A stretch of DNA of 64,000 nt from Microdochium bolleyi (lineage: Eukaryota; Ascomycota; Sordariomycetes; Xylariales; Microdochiaceae): positions 620,001 to 684,000 of the forward strand of contig KQ964246.1 in assembly GCA_001566295.1 (NCBI GenBank), in the 5' to 3' direction. The position numbers and the translations under genes are program-made. The notes beneath the pieces are model-generated. The model was given only the letters and a program-made list of their open reading frames with translations. It ran no database searches and was not told the DNA's origin. Shown in pieces: positions 58,790 through 64,000 of the stretch. The first letter of the stretch is position 1; every line of letters starts with the position of its first letter.

Positions 58790-61164
58790 TCACCTGTCGC
58801 CGGCCCTCAGGAACTCTGCGAAAGACTGAGTCCGCGACCCCGCCGCGGGTCTCGAGCTCCTGCCCTTCAGCGGCGGCGACGACGACGCGGAAGTTTCCCC
58901 TCCCGGCCCGTCGTCGCCGTCGTCGTCGTCGTCGTCGCTCCCCCGCACGCTCGCCACGTGCGCCTGCGCGGGCTGTTTCTGGTCGGCCTCGGCGTCCGGG
59001 TTGTCCCCGACCAGGTACGGCGCCAGCTCCGGCGAGAACTCGGCCAGCGTGATGGTCGTGGCCGTGACGTCGGATTCTTTCCTGCTGCCGCTGCTGCCGC
59101 TGCCGCTGCCACTGCCGCCACTGCCGCTGCCACTGGCCTCGCGCTCGGCGCCGGGGGAAGTGATCCAGAAGAGGACGATGACATTGACGATGACTGTATT
59201 TTTGGGGGAAGAGACGGACGAGGTTAGCCATGAGATAAGGGGAAGGGAAGGAAAGCGGGCGAAGAGGATTCAGAGAGTTCCCCGGGTATGTATTGTCGAC
59301 TTACTGTCTCCCTTGCATGCGATCCAGCAGAACCACATGGCCTCGCCGTTCATGACGATCATGGATACCGCGTTTCTATCACCAGAAAAAAGAATCCCAA
59401 CACGTCAGTACGCGCAAAATTCGGCAGGTTTCCATGGGCAACAGAGTGTAGGGGAGGCTGTTGTTGATTGATTGATTGATGCATATGTGAACTTACATCA
59501 TGGTCGCCGTCAGCGTGATGACGAGGCCGACGACGGTCCTGATCGTCAGCGTCCGCAGCTGAGCGCTGAGCTGCCGGGCCGGCGGCCCCCTGCGGGCGCG
59601 CGAAAAGGAGCTGAGGAACTTGCGGCCGCTGCTGGCCGAGGAGATGCGGAATGATTCTGTGTCGGCGAGAGTAGGGAGGAGAGGACTGTCAGACATGTGC
59701 GAGAATGGTCATGCTTTTGGATCTCCGAGGATCCATGGGTGTGGAGGAAAAAGACTTACTGCTGAGATAGTAGAGGAAAAAGATTGTCAAGTAGAGCTGT
59801 TTGGTGCGGGCGGATGCAGGGTGTCAGTATAGTTGCGTTTCCCATCTCGCAGGTTCCAAGGAGGCTTGTCTATCATGTCCGGATCTGGGTGACTTTATAC
59901 TCACGTTGAGGACCGTGTCCATCACGATTACAATCACAAACAGATCCCGGATCGCGCCCACGACGCAGGTGCCGTCCTGGAGAGTGATCCAGCCCCTGCA
60001 TGGTCAACTGCGTCAGTGCTATTTCATGTTGTTATTTGTGTGTGTGTGTGTGTGTGTAGACAGTGGGTAAGGGTACGGATATGATGCTTACTTGACGTAA
60101 AGGACAACGTTCCACACCACAATTGTTGCTGCCCGCCCCGGAAAATGTCAGCCATCGTCCACCGGCGGCTCGGTACACCATTTGCGGCCGACCTGGAGAT
60201 CTCACGTACCGATGATGAAGGTGTAGTGGAAGATGTAGAGCTTCGACTTGACCCGGCGATCGCCCGCGGTCCGCACCACGTGCTATATGCGAAGACAACA
60301 ACAGTCAGCCTTTGGACATCATCGGCGGGTATCCGTGGCGCCTTTGTGAGTCTTTTAGACGTACCAGTCGATCCGCAAGGAGGAGGTAAAACAGCTGCAG
60401 GGTCAGTCGAGTTAGTCGTGGAGGTCCAGACAGTGAAGACCACAAGCGGAACTCGGGTAATGCCAACGTACTCCCTAAGCCACGAGTTAGCCAGTGATAG
60501 ACCGCTGGTTGGAAGATTCGCCAGATCTTTAATATAGACCAGGTATCCAACCAAGAGGACGACAAAAACACGCACCTTGATGATGGTATACATGACGATG
60601 CACGCCTTGGTCGCCTTGCGGCAGATCTCGACGTCCTCGTTGGAGTCGTAGGCGTAGCGCAGCACGGCGCTGACGATCATGAAGCACGCGGCGACGGAGA
60701 ACTGGAGGAGCACAACTGCAGGGAAGGGAAGTGTCTTTGTCAGAATTGGCCCTGCGGTGTGACTCGGGACGACGAAGGGGGATTTTGCGGACAGGGGAAA
60801 AACGTACACCACTGCATATAAGCCAGCCTTTGCCAGTTGCGTACCGACAGAGCGCGATGTGCTGTGTGGATCCACGAGGTCAGTCTCTTTTCGAAGCCAA
60901 GGTATCGACCGAGGAATGGTTGGCCGAGCCACGAGGGCATGGTGTTCACAGGGAGGAAAGGAATGTACCGATGAAAGCCACGCAGAGCGCGCCGGCGAGG
61001 GCAGAGAAGATGACGCCAAAGAGAAACACGGGGAAGGGCTCGGGCATGCCCATCGCGGCCATCCGCGGGCGGAGGAGACCCGAGACGAGCATTGTTAGGT
61101 CGTTCGTGTTGTCTGGCGTCGGTGATGCTTCGCGTCTAGAGATGTCCAGGGGGATGAACGCCAT
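58790..61164 (-). CDS. Seven-helix integral membrane protein, GPCR-like topology, unknown function
   Basis: No single frame covers this gene. Eleven exons on the minus strand join in frame: 61164-60969, 60861-60808, 60715-60576, 60394-60365, 60282-60210, 60128-60092, 59995-59905, 59796-59760, 59656-59497, 59375-59305, 59193-58790. They total 1,293 nt and 430 residues. Every junction has GT/AG ends and keeps phase. Seven hydrophobic helices are visible, for example FPVFLFGVIFSALAGALCVAF, VLLQFSVAACFMIVSAVL, LYIFHYTFIIATIVVWNVVL, DLFVIVIVMDTVLNLYLTIFF and VNVIVLFWITSP. A loop DRLHVVRTAGDRRVKSK follows helix 3, as in receptor-like proteins. The C-terminal 120 residues are soluble: a Gly/Ser repeat, then a run of Asp, then a Ser-rich tail ending AEFLRAGDR. 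I recognise no named family. A G-protein-coupled receptor or another sensor is possible but unproven. Confidence 0.75.
59464..59480 (+). repeat. (TTGA)n tetranucleotide run in intron 9
   Basis: Four consecutive TTGA units plus one base inside the intron between exons 9 and 10 of the seven-helix protein gene. Confidence 0.8.
60037..60057 (+). repeat. (TG)n microsatellite in intron 6
   Basis: An uninterrupted run of 10.5 TG units inside the intron between exons 6 and 7 of the seven-helix protein gene. Confidence 0.9.
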
Positions 61165-63517
61165 AGCCCTGTTTTTGAGGTGGTCGACGACGAAGAGCCA
61201 AGCGCGGCGTCGTCTGTTTCCGTGTCCGTGTTGAGCACGGCTGGGGGGCCGTCAAGAGCAGTTGCGAAGTGGTGTACCGTAGCGAGATGTCGTATCCTAT
61301 ATGGCCGCTGAGACCCTGGGCTTGACAGGCGACGCAGAGACAGGCGCCCGGCGAAGAGAGAGAAGGCAGCGGGTGTCCGGCGTCTTTCAACATGGCCGTC
61401 GTCCAACTCAAAATGAGCAGAGTTTCCCAGACCGGCCGGCGCCTGGCCCACCGCAGCCCATGGCATCACGGCCGTGGTGATTTAGCCTTCAGCGACTATT
61501 CCCACGGGAGCGACCCTCGCCAGCCCGGCCGCATCGGGTAAGTGGGACCCCGCAAAAGGGCTCAGGCGCCGTGTATAAGGCAGGCCCTAGGCATAGACTT
61601 TTTCCTTTTTCCGCCTGGCCTGCGAGGGCGAGGGCTGCCGCGTGGCGTCCCTCCGACTGCCTCTGACGTGTGGACCGTCGGGCAAGGCCCGGTCCAGACT
61701 CGAGACTCGAGACCTGTCGAGCTGTGTGTCTCGGCTCGTCTGCGCCAGGAATGCGCCTCGCGGGTGCTGCGAGGCAGCGTGCCAGCAGCCCTCTACGCCA
61801 TACCTGCTCGTTGCGCGATGCTGTGGCTTGACCGCTGGGCGGTGGTGACAACTCTGTTCGCAGCGGTCGCGCGTAATGGTGCAGGTTGGCATCAGCACTC
61901 GCCTCGGCTGTTCTTCCTCTGTCCATCACGAGTGTAGTCACATACATTCACCAAGGCACAGCCATCTTCACAACACGCGGGACCTAATGCCCCTCGAGCC
62001 GAGCAATCTCTCCGGCGGGACACGGGAATGCAGGAACAGCCCCAACCCACTTGGCTCCCGATCCAGGCCTGCTGCGCTTACCCTGACCTTACTCTTAGTC
62101 TCCACGGGTTGTCTCAGCGTTCTGCTTTCAACAAGCGCGCGCCCTGCCACGTGCCCACCAGGGTAGACTTTGGCAACGTTGGCGCCACACGCGCGCGCAA
62201 AGCAGAACCGATCCCTGATCCCTCGCCTGTAGCCCGATCTGCCCGCTGTGCTCCGAGTGAAGCCCACGGCCGAGAGATCGGGGGAGCCTGGGACGTTGCG
62301 GCACTCGTGGCTTGGGGGATCGACCCTCGGGGATCAACCTTGGGGGATCGACCTATGCCGCATCCGCTCTGAGAGATGAAAAAACCCCAACAAGGGATGA
62401 ATCGTGATAGTTACTGGCGGTTGATGGACCGGGTCAATCTCGTCCTTCCATTTGCGGCCTCGGCGGGACTACTATACAAACCGTCCGCGCGTCCCCATTA
62501 TCACACATTCTCACTACTAGATCATTTTCACACTGGAGGCAAGTGCTGCTAATGCCATAGCCACGTTGCGGCCCTGACTCGGGACCGATCTATCAACATT
62601 CGCAGTTCATGGCAGGATCTCGGACTGGTCAACATTTCCAGCAGCGTCATGTGTCGTCAAGAGTTATCTCTAGTGTGAGTTTGTGCAGTCTTACATCCAG
62701 TCCCTCTCTCACAGACACAGCACATGGCATCCTTGGCTCTATCCTCTTTCTCTTCGCGCTATAAAGTAAAAAGGTGGCGTACATACAGGGAGCACGTTGC
62801 AATTGAATTGCGCTGCACTCTCCTCCGCGAAGACTGTCGGTATCGTCCGTCCATAGACGGGCGAGATCACGATTATCTAACCCCAGCCTCGCGTGGCTTG
62901 ACAACAACCACCGACCGTATCATGCTTGATGTGACTCTGGATAATTCCAGAGACAGGCCAGGCGGATGCTTCTTGGCTGATCCTGAAGTCTCTCCGCGAA
63001 CAGCATGAGCACGCACGTCATGCAGACGCACGCGGCTGTTACTGCAGTAGCCACCTAGTCACAACATTCCGCATAGTAGCTCGCCCCAGCAATCACTGTT
63101 CAATGCGTTGGAGAAAGTCTTGGTGTTTGTGGATTCACGCAGACTGAAACTCAGCCGCGCCACAAGAAGAAAAACGTCTTTGGAATTGTTCAAGACGTAA
63201 AATGCTGACTTGTGATATACCAACATCCTGACATTCTGGTGTTGTTCAAAATGGTCCCGTAGAAACCCAACGTGCCCAAGTATTGGCTACCGTGGTAGTG
63301 TGACGCCCGAGATGATACCCTTTGGGAAAGAAAACCGAAATGACTTTGCGATGTGAATGATGCAATTTGAGGTATCGTGGAAAAAGTAGGAGGGAGAATG
63401 CACAGGCTGTTTCGTGTGCACTGGTGGCCACGACCAAAGGTTGCTAGACCGTGGCGGAATGAAAAGGAAAAGGCTTAAAAAGAATGGCCAGAAGCTCTGC
63501 GAGGAAGAAGAGGGCTC
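61165..63517. other. Intergenic, promoter of the seven-helix protein gene
   Basis: 2.35 kb between two minus-strand genes. It contains three near-copies of a GGGGATCGACC-like unit at 62312-62354 and a TATACAAA motif near 62472. Many short ORFs on both strands have no domain and no coherent splice structure. No RNA gene is recognised. Confidence 0.4.
62312..62354 (+). repeat. Three tandem near-copies of a 14-nt unit
   Basis: TTGGGGGATCGACC (62312-62325), TCGGGGATCAACCT (62327-62340) and TTGGGGGATCGACCT (62340-62354) follow one another. Purpose unknown. Confidence 0.8.
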
Positions 63518-63818
63518 TCACGGGCTGGCGGCGCCGTGGCTCGAGGTCCGGTCGCTGTCGGCCTGGGAGACGTCCGAGTCACGGCGGGTCTGCTGGTCGC
63601 GTGTCCTGAAGACGAAAGCCTCTGGTTTTGACTTTTGAGAACCAAAAGAACAAAGTCAGCTTGGGACCATACTGGTGGTTGAGAACGAGTCTGGTGGGTG
63701 CGGAGTGCCTTACCTCGATCGGGGTGGCGGGCGCCTGGTACTCGCTGGGGCCCTTGTTCATGGCGGACTCGTCAATGTAGTACCGCGGGCGGGTTCTGGG
63801 GACCTTGTAGGCGGGCAT
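63518..63818 (-). CDS. Small conserved-looking protein, 72 residues, two exons
   Basis: Exon 1 (63818-63714) and exon 2 (63631-63518) join across an 82-nt GT-AG intron (GTAAGG donor, CAAAAG acceptor), both in phase 0. The product starts MPAYKVPRTRPRYYIDESAM, continues with NKGPSEYQAPATPIE and, after the intron, SKPEAFVFRTRDQQTRRDSD, ending in a Ser/Asp/His-rich tail to AASP. It is hydrophilic, has no signal peptide or membrane helix, and mixes basic Arg/Tyr and acidic patches. I recognise no family. Support comes from coherent splice sites, matching phase and a sensible stop, with a CA/AC-rich leader just before the ATG. Confidence 0.55.
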
Positions 63819-64000
63819 TGTGGGAGTTGTGGTGGTGGTTTTGTGTCTTTGGTTCTTTGTGACGGCGATGGCCAGGGCAGAACAGTCTGGCGTGGAGGTT
63901 GTCTTATAGTAGTAGGACAGAGGGGAAGGAGAGGGGTGTGACAATGACACAATGTGGCACTAGAGCTGGGGCAGTCGGAATTATAGCCGAGGGAGCTGGG

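Noticed and set aside
60145..60537. 130-codon plus-strand frame in the seven-helix gene
   Set aside because: Spans introns and exons of the minus-strand gene; no domain.

Overview
The window looks like chromosomal DNA of a filamentous ascomycete (Pezizomycotina, probably a sordariomycete). The genes are interrupted by short GT-AG introns, mostly 50 to 130 nt with GTAAGT-like donors. They include fungal hallmarks: elongation factor eEF3, a Zn2Cys6 regulator, Ppg1, Bqt4, Yvc1 and a Jen-type carboxylate carrier. Spacing is loose, both strands are used equally, and no operon, CRISPR array, intact transposon or rRNA is visible. I assembled exon structures by hand from splice sites, reading frame and family knowledge. 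No species assignment is possible from sequence alone.

Layout. 0-8.6 kb: the edge of a CCHC zinc-knuckle gene (-), the PP2A-like phosphatase Ppg1 (+), RhoGDI (-) with a 1,048-nt first intron, a tRNA-like relic, and the tail-anchored telomere/nuclear-envelope protein Bqt4 (+). 9.7-15.2 kb: mitochondrial 3-hydroxyisobutyrate dehydrogenase (+) and eEF3 (-). 15.2-20.2 kb: a gene-poor stretch with possible gene relics. 20.3-24.5 kb: a glyceraldehyde-reductase-like aldo-keto reductase (-) and a HAD hydrolase (+). 25.7-30.3 kb: an Hst3/Hst4-type sirtuin followed on the same strand by a macrodomain protein. 31.5-39.4 kb: Jen-type transporter (+), Hsm3 proteasome chaperone (-), Pol III subunit Rpc31 (+) and the vacuolar TRP channel Yvc1 (+). 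39.8-48.6 kb: the ARF-GEF Sec7 (-) and pyruvate dehydrogenase E2 (+). 50.2-57.8 kb: an allantoate-permease-like MFS carrier (-), a secreted amidase (-) and a Zn2Cys6 regulator (+), arranged like a small catabolic cluster. 58.8-63.8 kb: an 11-exon seven-helix membrane protein (-) and a two-exon gene for a 72-residue protein (-).

Most genes are unrelated housekeeping functions. Two neighbourhoods suggest joint function. The first is the sirtuin/macrodomain pair: sirtuins make O-acetyl-ADP-ribose and MacroD-type macrodomains hydrolyse it. The second is the permease/amidase/regulator group, whose divergent amidase/regulator promoter contains a perfect 9-bp inverted repeat flanking a GGTACC palindrome. 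Other points to check: a long in-frame open stretch inside RhoGDI intron 1, a Bqt4 last intron whose donor forms a stop codon inside the membrane anchor, and the unfamiliar seven-helix protein with a 30-nt microexon.
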